Below, piece after piece: positions 1-4,576 of a stretch of DNA of 7,047 bases (positions within the stretch are counted from its first letter, which is position 1; each line of letters begins with the position of its first letter). The notes beneath the pieces are model-generated. The model was not told where the DNA came from, did not search any database, and saw nothing but the letters and a program-made list of their open reading frames with translations. This stretch comes from Alphaproteobacteria bacterium (GTDB lineage Bacteria > Pseudomonadota > Alphaproteobacteria > UBA2136 > UBA6156), in contig JAIXXE010000167.1 in NCBI GenBank assembly GCA_027490875.1, positions 1 through 7,047 on the forward strand, read 5' to 3'. The translations under genes and the position numbers were made by a program.

Positions 1-233
1 GGCGGCGGGCGGTTGGCCTTGTAACGGGCATCCAGCCCATGGCGCCAGTTGGGCGGGGGCGAATCACTCACCACCACGCAGCGGTCGGGCGCCAAGTCCT
101 TCACCACCTTAATCAGCATCTGGGAAAAGCCAAACAGCGCATTGGTCGGCAGGCCATCGGCACGATTAAGCGGCCGCACCGCATGGTAGGCCCGAAACAG
201 CAGGCTCATCGCGTCAATCAATACCAAATGCAT
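1..233 (-). CDS. polA: DNA polymerase I, N-terminal 5'-3' exonuclease part (partial, runs off left edge)
   Basis: The reverse strand from the ATG at 233 encodes 77 residues that read like the start of the Pol I 5'-3' exonuclease (FEN-like) domain. It begins MHLVLIDAMSLLFRAYHAV, where Asp7 is the first metal-binding aspartate of the LIDG/A-S-LLFRAYHA motif. The segment TNALFGFSQMLIKVVKD matches the conserved TGAVYGF-ML helix, VVVSDSPP carries a second conserved Asp, and the visible part ends in the family's YKANRPP motif. In Pol I this domain removes RNA primers and flaps during Okazaki fragment maturation and repair. The polymerase domain lies outside the window, so a stand-alone 5'-3' exonuclease is possible. 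The start is fixed by an in-frame TAA four codons upstream (positions 243-245); only a weak AAGG precedes the ATG. It is divergent from the small gene at 391. Confidence 0.85.
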   Translation of the reverse strand, partial: MHLVLIDAMSLLFRAYHAVRPLNRADGLPTNALFGFSQMLIKVVKDLAPDRCVVVSDSPPPNWRHGLDARYKANRPP

Positions 234-390
234 GGCCTTGGTTTAGCACGCTTTGGCGGGGGTGTCAGGCCGGGTGTCATGTATACTTGTGGGGGAGGGT
301 ATGAGGAAGAGGCATCTTAGGCTCACCTGCATTTTTAAATCGGGGATTATCCCTGATATGCGGAGCCGTTCACCATGGAGGGATTAACAG
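234..390. promoter_or_regulatory. Divergent intergenic region between polA and the 62-residue gene
   Basis: These 157 bases separate two divergent starts and must hold both promoters. A TATACT hexamer (282-287, plus strand) and a TTTTAAAT stretch (333-340) are possible -10 elements, but neither has a convincing -35 at 16-18 bases. The stretch is more AT-rich toward its right end than the flanking coding DNA. Its most definite feature is the palindrome at 339-357, listed separately. Confidence 0.4.
339..357. promoter_or_regulatory. 19-bp imperfect palindrome, possible operator
   Basis: ATCGGGGATTATCCCTGAT is an inverted repeat around the T at 348: GGGAT (343-347) faces ATCCC (349-353), one mismatch follows (342/354), then ATC faces GAT. 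A one-base centre is too small for an RNA hairpin loop of this size but is usual for a site bound by a protein dimer. It ends 33 bases before the ATG at 391, where an operator would be expected. The binding protein is unknown. Confidence 0.4.
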
Positions 391-579
391 ATGAAAGGAC
401 CAACCTATCAGGCTGTGCGTGCACAGCTTGAAGTACTTGTTGGCCTCGCGGCTAACAGGTCAGAAAGGAAGTGCCTCGAAATGGCACTTCAACTCCTCAG
501 GGCTGCCTCACACGCAGCCGATAATACCCCTGAAGGGCTTGCGGCAGCATCCGAAATCCTTAGTGATATCAGTCGCTAA
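391..579 (+). CDS. Small hypothetical protein (62 residues)
   Basis: I do not recognise this family. A strong Shine-Dalgarno GGAGGGA (377-383) lies seven bases before the ATG, and the stop is followed within seven bases by a strong hairpin terminator, so it looks like a complete one-gene unit. The product appears almost wholly helical: a first helix (about residues 5-30, QAVRAQLEVLVGLAANRSE) and a second, Ala/Leu-rich part (about 31-60) ending SEILSDISR. There is no signal peptide, membrane segment or Cys motif (a single Cys at 28). It is likely cytoplasmic. Codon and base use is more AT-balanced than in the neighbouring housekeeping genes, which could mean recent origin or transfer. It has no operon partner, and function cannot be assigned. 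Confidence 0.65.
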   Translation: MKGPTYQAVRAQLEVLVGLAANRSERKCLEMALQLLRAASHAADNTPEGLAAASEILSDISR

Positions 580-586
580 AAAAGAA

Positions 587-610
587 GCGGCGGGGGCCCT
601 CCCCCGCCGC
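587..610. terminator. Bidirectional intrinsic terminator between the 62-residue gene and mnmE
   Basis: A perfect 10-bp all-GC stem (GCGGCGGGGG, 587-596, with its complement at 601-610) closes on a CCCT loop. On the plus strand it is followed by GCCTTTATTT, and on the minus strand by CTTCTTTTTTAG, so it can end transcription from both sides. The minus-strand tail is the better U-tract. It sits between the stop at 577-579 and the mnmE stop at 615-617. Confidence 0.85.
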
Positions 611-614
611 GCCT

Positions 615-2045
615 TTATTTCCCAATACAAAACGTACTAAATACCACATCCAGCACATCTTCGCTGGTGGTGCGGCCGGTCACGCTGCCAATCGCGGCGG
701 CGGCTTCGCGCAGTTCCTGCGCCACCAACTCGGCCACCGAATCCCCCTGCCCGCCCGCACCGCGCAAGCACAGCCGCAGGGCTTCGGCCACCTTGGCGCT
801 GGCTGCGCGCACGGCCTGCTGGTGGCGCTCGCGCGTAAGCCACGCTGCCCCTTCGGCCAATCCGGCCTGCGCCTGCACCAAGGGTGCCAGCCCAGCCTGC
901 AGCCGCCGCGCGGCGCCTTTGTCCTGGAGGTTCAAGGCCAGTACAGGGTAATCCAAGCCATCCACCAGCAGGGTTTTGGGCAGGTCGTGCTTCACCAAAT
1001 CGGCATGCGAAAGCACCACCAACCCGCGCCCCTCCGCCATCAACCCGGGCGGCGGCGGTTCGGCCAGTGTGGCGGGCGCGGCCTTGCTAAACAGCCCACC
1101 CTTCATCACCAAGGTGCGGGCATCAGCCACCCACAGCACCACATCGGCGTTTTGGCCCACCTTTTTGGCGCGCTTCATGCCTTCTTGCTCAATCGCATCG
1201 GTGGTCTGGTCGCGCAGGCCGGCGGTATCGGCCACTTCAAGGCGATACCCCACCAGCTCCAGCATCTGCCGCACCACATCCCGGGTGGTACCAGCGGTGG
1301 CCGCCACAATCGCCACCTCGCGGCCGCTCAGGGCGTTCAGCAGGGTGCTCTTGCCCGCATTCGGGGCGCCCAGAATCGCCAAGCTCAGCCCCTCGCGCAC
1401 CTTCCGCCCCGCCTCTTCTTGCAGCGCGCTGTCCCAATCAGTCAGCAGCCCCCGCATACCTTCAGCCAGCTTGGCATCGCTTAAAATCTCCAGCTCTTCG
1501 TCGGGGAAATCCAGCCCCGCCTCCACCTGCGCCAGCAAGGCCAGCACGCGGTGCCGCCAGCTTTCAAAGCGTTCGCCCAGTACCCCACCCAGTTGCCGCA
1601 AGGCCTGCCGTCGCTGGGCCTCGGTCTCGGCCTCGATTAAATCGGCCAGCCCTTCCGCCGCTGTTAAATCCATTTTTCCGTGCTCAACAGCCCTGCGGGT
1701 AAACTCGCCCCGCTCGGCCATGCGTACGCCCGGCTGGGCCAGCGCCGCCTGCAACACCGCCGCCACCACGGCCCGCCCGCCGTGGCAATGCAGCTCCACC
1801 ACATCCTCGCCGGTAAAACTGGCGGGGCCTGCAAACCAAACGGCCAGTGCGTCATCAATAACTTCAGAGTCGGCCTCGGTGCCGTTGCGCAACGCGCCCC
1901 ACACCAGGCGGCGGGGCGGGGCTTCCAACAGCTTGGGGCAGAGCGCCACCCCTGCCAACCGCGCATTGGGGCCGCTCAGGCGCAGCACCGCTACGCCCCC
2001 CACGCCCGGCGGGGTGGCGATGGCAACAATGGTGACTGCGGTCAT
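615..2045 (-). CDS. mnmE: tRNA modification GTPase MnmE (TrmE)
   Basis: MnmE works with MnmG to install the cmnm5 (or nm5) group on the wobble uridine of tRNAs reading split codon boxes. The 476-residue product, slightly longer than the roughly 450 usual for the family, has all three parts. The N-terminal formyl-THF-binding domain starts TIVAIATPPGVGGVAVLRLSG and includes FTGEDVVELHCHGG (77-90). The helical domain includes GEFTRRAVEHGKMDLTAAE (113-131). The inserted G domain has P-loop GAPNAGKS (226-233) with the K+-coordinating Asn229, switch AGTTRD (251-256) and DTAG (273-276). The protein ends in the diagnostic FCIGK with the catalytic Cys473. The G4 motif is unusual: SHAD (346-349) where NKxD is expected. 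The chosen ATG (2043-2045) matches the family start and overlaps the upstream gene's TGA (ATGA); a longer open frame to 2171 lies inside that gene and is rejected. Confidence 0.96.
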   Translation of the reverse strand: MTAVTIVAIATPPGVGGVAVLRLSGPNARLAGVALCPKLLEAPPRRLVWGALRNGTEADSEVIDDALAVWFAGPASFTGEDVVELHCHGGRAVVAAVLQAALAQPGVRMAERGEFTRRAVEHGKMDLTAAEGLADLIEAETEAQRRQALRQLGGVLGERFESWRHRVLALLAQVEAGLDFPDEELEILSDAKLAEGMRGLLTDWDSALQEEAGRKVREGLSLAILGAPNAGKSTLLNALSGREVAIVAATAGTTRDVVRQMLELVGYRLEVADTAGLRDQTTDAIEQEGMKRAKKVGQNADVVLWVADARTLVMKGGLFSKAAPATLAEPPPPGLMAEGRGLVVLSHADLVKHDLPKTLLVDGLDYPVLALNLQDKGAARRLQAGLAPLVQAQAGLAEGAAWLTRERHQQAVRAASAKVAEALRLCLRGAGGQGDSVAELVAQELREAAAAIGSVTGRTTSEDVLDVVFSTFCIGK

Positions 2046-2521
2046 GGCTCGATCACCACATCGGTACCAAATTGGCGTCGCATCATGGCCAAAGCCTGAT
2101 AATGCCATGCGTCCCCTGCGCTGGTCCAACACAGGTGACTGAGAACCTGAAAGGGCACTTCGGCATCCCACAGGCTAAAGGCCACCGCCATCACGCAGGC
2201 GTCGGTTTCAACACCACAGAGGCTCCAGCGATCCACCTGCTGCTGTTGAAGCAGCGCGAGGTCTTCTTCGGCCAAGCCGTAGCGGGTACGCGGCACAATG
2301 GTGGTACGCGTGGGGACATGGATTGCCAAGTTGGCCGCATCGGTTTCGCGCATGGCGCCCTCGTAGCCCATCCGCGTCACCCACGGGCTGGTGGGGGTAT
2401 TAAGCCATTGCGTGGCTACGACGGCCTCGGCGGCCACTATCTCACCCTGAATCCCCGCCACCAAGCGTTGCGGGGGGAAGAAGGCATGTTGCATATCAAC
2501 AATCAAAAGTCCTTGGCGCAT
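2042..2521 (-). CDS. Isochorismatase-fold cysteine hydrolase
   Basis: The 159-residue product fits the isochorismatase/nicotinamidase superfamily (cytoplasmic hydrolases with an Asp-Lys-Cys triad). It opens GLLIVDMQHAFF with the catalytic Asp9. The motif LCGVETDACVMAVAFSLWD (101-119) contains the conserved cis-peptide-type GVETDACV segment and the nucleophile Cys109. The triad Lys normally sits three residues before a Tyr (K-x-R-Y); here the segment is PRTRYGL, giving Arg78 at that place. The substrate cannot be inferred; nicotinamidase or isochorismatase proper would need the Lys. At 159 residues it is somewhat shorter than many members. It overlaps mnmE by ATGA, so the two are co-transcribed and probably translationally coupled. 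The start at 2519-2521 has only a weak AAAGAG upstream. Confidence 0.85.
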   Translation of the reverse strand: MRQGLLIVDMQHAFFPPQRLVAGIQGEIVAAEAVVATQWLNTPTSPWVTRMGYEGAMRETDAANLAIHVPTRTTIVPRTRYGLAEEDLALLQQQQVDRWSLCGVETDACVMAVAFSLWDAEVPFQVLSHLCWTSAGDAWHYQALAMMRRQFGTDVVIEP

Positions 2522-2565
2522 AGCTCTTTATGGCGGATTTTATTTCATTGCGCTAGGCTGTTGGC
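2522..2565. promoter_or_regulatory. Short divergent promoter region, hydrolase-mnmE versus smr
   Basis: Only 44 bases separate the two divergent ATGs. This AT-richer stretch contains TAAAAT on the minus strand (2542 down to 2537), a good -10 hexamer for the hydrolase-mnmE operon, though no good -35 is visible 16-18 bases before it. The Smr start lacks a clear Shine-Dalgarno, so its mRNA may have a very short leader. Confidence 0.35.
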
Positions 2566-3114
2566 ATGATTGATGACTGGGATTCCTTCCGCCGCACCGT
2601 GCGCAAGCTGGGCGAAGCAGCCCCCAACCGGCCCAAAACCCCGCCCATGCCTGCGGCCACGGGCACGCCACCCAGCAGCCCCAAAGGGCCCAAGCGCCCC
2701 ACGCACATCACCAGCTTGCAAGGTTCGCCGTTCCCCATCATCAGCAACACCCCGCAGCGGCTGGCGGGCTGCCACCCTTCAGTACCCAGCAAAACCTTTA
2801 AACAGCTTGGCCTTGGCCTGTTGCCCCCGCAAGCGAGCATCGACCTCCACGGCCTGCGCGAAGCCCAGGCGTGGCTGGAACTGCACGCCTTTTTGCAAGC
2901 CATGCACGGGGCCGAACGCGACGGCCAACCTGTGCGCGTGATGCTGATCATTCATGGTAAAGGCCATGGCCATGGGGCCGCCAAAAACATGGGCGTGATT
3001 AAGTCCCAACTGGCAGGCCAGCTGGCCCAAAGCCCGTATGTGTTGGCCTTCCATACCGCCCAACCCCACCACGGCGGAATGGGCGCCAGCTATGTGCTGC
3101 TGAAAGCGCGGTAA
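2566..3114 (+). CDS. Smr (MutS2 C-terminal-like) domain protein
   Basis: The 182-residue protein has an unstructured Pro/Gly/Lys-rich N-terminal half (about 15-75) and a C-terminal Smr domain (about 90-182). The domain shows its three signatures: SIDLHGL (91-97), VRVMLIIHGKGHGH (123-136) and GGMGASYVLLK (170-180). Smr domains are nicking endonucleases or nucleic-acid binders, found at the end of MutS2 and, as here, as free-standing small proteins in Proteobacteria; the exact role of the free-standing ones is not settled. The first residues DDWDSFRRTVRKLGE resemble the short N-terminal helix common in free-standing members, supporting this start. No clear ribosome binding site precedes it. It converges on the small membrane gene ending at 3177, and a hairpin lies between them. 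Confidence 0.88.
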   Translation: MIDDWDSFRRTVRKLGEAAPNRPKTPPMPAATGTPPSSPKGPKRPTHITSLQGSPFPIISNTPQRLAGCHPSVPSKTFKQLGLGLLPPQASIDLHGLREAQAWLELHAFLQAMHGAERDGQPVRVMLIIHGKGHGHGAAKNMGVIKSQLAGQLAQSPYVLAFHTAQPHHGGMGASYVLLKAR

Positions 3115-3128
3115 CCCCTAAAACGCCA

Positions 3129-3156
3129 ACGGGCAGGGTGAAAACACCCCGCCCGT
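3129..3156. terminator. Intrinsic terminator between smr and the 88-residue membrane gene
   Basis: ACGGGCAGGGTG (3129-3140) pairs with CACCCCGCCCGT (3145-3156) over 12 bp with one G-U pair and an AAAA loop. On the minus strand it is followed by TGGCGTTTTAG, a modest U-tract, so it serves the membrane gene best. On the plus strand the tail has no U-run, but the hairpin lies 14 bases after the smr stop. Its left flank matches the terminator at 4104-4137. Confidence 0.7.
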
Positions 3157-3157
3157 C

Positions 3158-3189
3158 GCGTCAAAACCATTTGGCGTCAAAACCATTTG
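3158..3189. repeat. Perfect 16-bp tandem duplication at a gene end
   Basis: GCGTCAAAACCATTTG occurs at 3158-3173 and again, head to tail, at 3174-3189. On the minus strand the inner copy holds the last codons and TGA of the 88-residue gene (KWF-stop); the outer copy repeats them downstream, just before the terminator hairpin. It looks like a slippage duplication of the gene end. Confidence 0.9.
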
Positions 3190-3443
3190 AGCGTACCGGC
3201 CTTGGGGTCCTTCGAGAGCGGAAGAACCTTGAACTGCCTTGCTTCCTGCTGCGCCTGCAGCTGGCGCTGCCAGTGCCGGCGTTCCCAGTTCAAAAATACG
3301 GCCAGCATCATCACCATCATGCCCACCAAGAGCAGCGGTAATTGCGTTGTAACCGCAGGCTCTGGCGGAAAAAACGACCAGAGGAACAGACCTGCCCCCA
3401 CCGCAAAAACCCCAAAAAAGACCAGCCTGTATTTCCGTTCCAT
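3177..3443 (-). CDS. Small two-helix membrane protein (88 residues)
   Basis: I do not recognise the family. The ATG at 3441-3443 has a Shine-Dalgarno GGAG (3450-3453) six bases upstream, which favours it over longer open frames reaching 3734 that would run back through a terminator. The protein has two hydrophobic segments (about 7-25, VFFGVFAVGAGLFLWSFF, and 35-52, with a Met-rich core GMMVMMLAVFL) joined by a short Pro-rich loop. A polar C-terminal tail (53-88) follows, rich in Arg and Gln (NWERRHWQRQLQAQQEA) and possibly forming an amphipathic helix. Positive charges at both ends (MERKYR and WERRHWQR) suggest both termini are cytoplasmic. It stands alone between terminators and is the first of four such mini membrane genes before rho. 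Confidence 0.7.
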   Translation of the reverse strand: MERKYRLVFFGVFAVGAGLFLWSFFPPEPAVTTQLPLLLVGMMVMMLAVFLNWERRHWQRQLQAQQEARQFKVLPLSKDPKAGTLKWF

Positions 3444-3511
3444 GTTTATCTCCAAACGAACACACCACGCCCCAAGATTGGGAGACGTTTCAGATGGTTC
3501 GTTAGTCTCTT

Positions 3512-3542
3512 GTTGTATGCAAGAAAAAGTCAATGCCGTCAA
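3512..3542 (-). promoter_or_regulatory. Weak candidate promoter for the 88-residue membrane gene
   Basis: On the minus strand TTGACG (3542-3537), with a second TTGACT seven bases on, is followed by the AT-rich CATACAAC (3519-3512). Spacing to TACAAC is 19 bases and to CATACA 17, so neither pairing is ideal. It would give a leader of about 60 bases ahead of the ATG at 3443. This is the best promoter-like stretch between the upstream terminator (3549-3578) and the gene. Confidence 0.3.
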
Positions 3543-3548
3543 CCCCAC

Positions 3549-3578
3549 AAAAAAGAGGGGGTACGCCCCCCCCTTTTT
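3549..3578 (-). terminator. Intrinsic terminator after the 72/51-residue membrane gene pair
   Basis: On the minus strand a G-run and CGTA loop fold back on CCCCC, followed by TCTTTTTTG, a strong U-tract. The arms are A-run plus GGGGG (3549-3561) and eight C plus TTTTT (3566-3578), so the stem can extend through A-T pairs with a mismatch and a bulge. It lies 26 bases past the stop at 3604. The TTTTT on the plus strand would also let it act in reverse, although no plus-strand gene arrives here. Confidence 0.75.
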
Positions 3579-3603
3579 CGTTCTTGGCCCTCCGTAAGGG
3601 CGC

Positions 3604-3759
3604 TTACCGCAACCGGTCGCGCTGAATCCCAACCAACAGGCCGGAAACCAGCAGTCCGACCCCCACTGCCGCAAACAGTACGCCAGCGGGTTCAGCCGCC
3701 CGAAACCCAAGGCCATAGGCCAACGCAAGGGCACCAGTCCCCATCAGAACATGGCTCAT
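3604..3759 (-). CDS. Tiny membrane protein (51 residues), coupled to the 72-residue gene
   Basis: The frame from ATG 3757-3759 to TAA 3604-3606 encodes 51 residues with two hydrophobic stretches (about 4-19, VLMGTGALALAYGLGF, and 25-44, Gly/Val/Leu-rich), a short AAEP turn between them and a basic end (IQRDRLR). Its ATG overlaps the TGA of the preceding gene as ATGA, and no Shine-Dalgarno of its own is visible, which points to translational coupling. The longer open frame upstream (to 3957) lies inside the 72-residue gene in another frame and is not used. The family is not recognised; the pair may form one small membrane complex, which is inference from coupling. Confidence 0.62.
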   Translation of the reverse strand: MSHVLMGTGALALAYGLGFRAAEPAGVLFAAVGVGLLVSGLLVGIQRDRLR

Positions 3760-3974
3760 GGGCGTTTTTGGTTGGGCATGCCGCCAAACATAAGCAGCAT
3801 TCCAAGCATCATCACGGCGTAACTGCTGATATGCGCGAAGACTATCGCCCGTTCGGCATCGGGCTGGAGCCGGTTGGCCAGAAACGGTGCCAGCAACGCC
3901 GCATAACCCAAGGCAACCGGCCACCATACAGGAGTACGGGTAACACCAAACTGCCACATCAAGGCTGCGACCAT
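3756..3974 (-). CDS. Small two-helix membrane protein (72 residues)
   Basis: The ATG at 3972-3974 follows a near-consensus Shine-Dalgarno GGGAGG (3980-3985) by five bases, so it is preferred over the TTG five codons earlier, which overlaps that site. Two hydrophobic segments are seen: about 17-34 (VWWPVALGYAALLAPFLA) and 43-65 (Met-rich, SSYAVMMLGMLLMFGG), with a polar charged loop NRLQPDAER between. The C-terminus is basic (PNQKRP). I do not recognise the family. It is first in a two-gene operon with the 51-residue gene (ATGA overlap), with a promoter candidate upstream and a strong terminator after the pair. Confidence 0.68.
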   Translation of the reverse strand: MVAALMWQFGVTRTPVWWPVALGYAALLAPFLANRLQPDAERAIVFAHISSYAVMMLGMLLMFGGMPNQKRP

Positions 3975-4031
3975 CGCGACCTCCCTCAAACGTTACTCCC
4001 CATGCACCGTGCAGGGGATTGATAGTTCATT

Positions 4032-4060
4032 GTTTAAAACCAACACACCAATCCTGCCAA
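4032..4060 (-). promoter_or_regulatory. Candidate sigma-70 promoter for the 72/51 membrane pair
   Basis: On the minus strand TTGGCA (4060-4055) is separated by exactly 17 bases from TTAAAC (4037-4032). The -35 matches the consensus at five of six positions and the -10 is weaker. Transcription would start near 4025, giving a leader of about 50 bases before the Shine-Dalgarno at 3980-3985. The region between this gene pair and the terminator at 4104-4137 holds nothing else. Confidence 0.45.
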
Positions 4061-4103
4061 GCAAAAAATGAAGCCCCACCTACATACCCCCTAAAACGCC
4101 AGC

Positions 4104-4137
4104 GGGCGGTGTTGACGATAATCTGTCAACACCGCCC
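4104..4137 (-). terminator. Intrinsic terminator after the 78-residue membrane gene
   Basis: A perfect 13-bp stem, GGGCGGTGTTGAC (4104-4116) with its complement (4125-4137), closes on an eight-base loop. On the minus strand it is followed by GCTGGCGTTTTAG, with the same tail as the terminator at 3129-3156. The stem can be prolonged by GCCA/TGGC beyond a small internal mismatch. It lies ten bases beyond the stop of the gene at 4147. Confidence 0.8.
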
Positions 4138-4146
4138 TTTGGCAGT

Positions 4147-4383
4147 TCACGCCTCGGGCCACTGAAAGGCGGCCCAGAAGGCCGCCAACAGCCCGGGGGC
4201 GGCCGCAACCAGCTGGCCAAGCCAGCCGTAGGCCTTCATAGCGTCGGCGCGGTCGAAATTCATCGAACGAACCGCTATGTCCTCCATCACCACGGGGGCA
4301 AACCAGCCCCCGATGGCAAGAATAAGACCGATCGCGAGGACTGCAACTCGGCCCCAAGAGACCGTTGCGATGAGTGTTGTCAT
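4147..4383 (-). CDS. Small two-helix membrane protein (78 residues)
   Basis: The ATG at 4381-4383 sits eight bases after a consensus Shine-Dalgarno AGGAGG (4392-4397), which settles the start against a longer frame to 4416. Hydrophobic segments are at about 12-33 (RVAVLAIGLILAIGGWFAPVV) and 54-74 (WLGQLVAAAPGLLAAFWAAF). The connecting region (34-53, MEDIAVRSMNFDRADAMKAY) is charged and probably amphipathic. The N-terminal helix could be read as an uncleaved signal anchor. I do not recognise the family. It is a single-gene unit: divergent from rho and closed by its own hairpin. The very strong ribosome binding site suggests a well-translated protein. Confidence 0.72.
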   Translation of the reverse strand: MTTLIATVSWGRVAVLAIGLILAIGGWFAPVVMEDIAVRSMNFDRADAMKAYGWLGQLVAAAPGLLAAFWAAFQWPEA

Positions 4384-4482
4384 GAGGTATTCCTCCTGTG
4401 AAAAAGACATCGCCAACCCAATACGGGCGGCTTCAGATGTCTCATGATAGTTAAATACTCATGGTCCCCCGCACCAGCCCGC

Positions 4483-4511
4483 TTGACACCCCCGCCCCTT
4501 CGCCGTAAGAA
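4483..4511 (+). promoter_or_regulatory. Likely sigma-70 promoter of rho
   Basis: A perfect -35 TTGACA (4483-4488) is followed after 17 bases by TAAGAA (4506-4511), which keeps T1, A2 and A5 of the -10 consensus. A start near 4518 would give a leader of about 60 bases. The rest of the 193-base gap between 4383 and rho carries, on the minus strand, TATCAT (4449-4444), a possible -10 for the 78-residue gene, without a clear -35. Confidence 0.6.
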
Positions 4512-4517
4512 GAGGCA

Positions 4518-4535
4518 GTTCAAGGGTGCTTGAAC
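4518..4535 (+). promoter_or_regulatory. Hairpin in the rho leader
   Basis: GTTCAAG (4518-4524) pairs perfectly with CTTGAAC (4529-4535) around a GGTG loop; outer AGAGG (4511-4515) and CCTCT (4546-4550) could add a second helix. No U-run follows, so it is not an intrinsic terminator. It lies between the promoter and the rho ATG. Rho is autoregulated through its leader in Escherichia coli; a regulatory role here is inference. Confidence 0.4.
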
Positions 4536-4576
4536 GCCCTCCTTACCTCTGAAATATAAGCAGAAAACCCCTCTCT

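Noticed and set aside
39..320. 93-codon plus-strand frame at the left edge
   Set aside because: It lies opposite the clear polA N-terminus and its His/Gln/Gly-rich product has no domain.
976..2142. 388-codon open frame on the plus strand opposite mnmE
   Set aside because: Antisense shadow of a certain mnmE gene; composition is Ser/Arg/Pro/Ala-rich without domains and there is no ribosome site. High GC content favours such open antisense frames.
2072..2569. 165-codon plus-strand frame opposite the cysteine hydrolase
   Set aside because: The hydrolase motifs on the minus strand (Asp9, GVETDACV) are convincing; the plus-strand product shows nothing.
3177..3734. 185-residue reading of the 88-residue membrane gene
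   Set aside because: The extension passes back through the strong terminator at 3549-3578 and the 51-residue gene; the internal ATG at 3443 has a good Shine-Dalgarno.
3342..4022. 226-codon plus-strand open frame across the small membrane genes
   Set aside because: It runs antisense through two terminators and three genes with good ribosome sites; the product is Arg/His/Gln/Pro-rich and has no recognisable domain.
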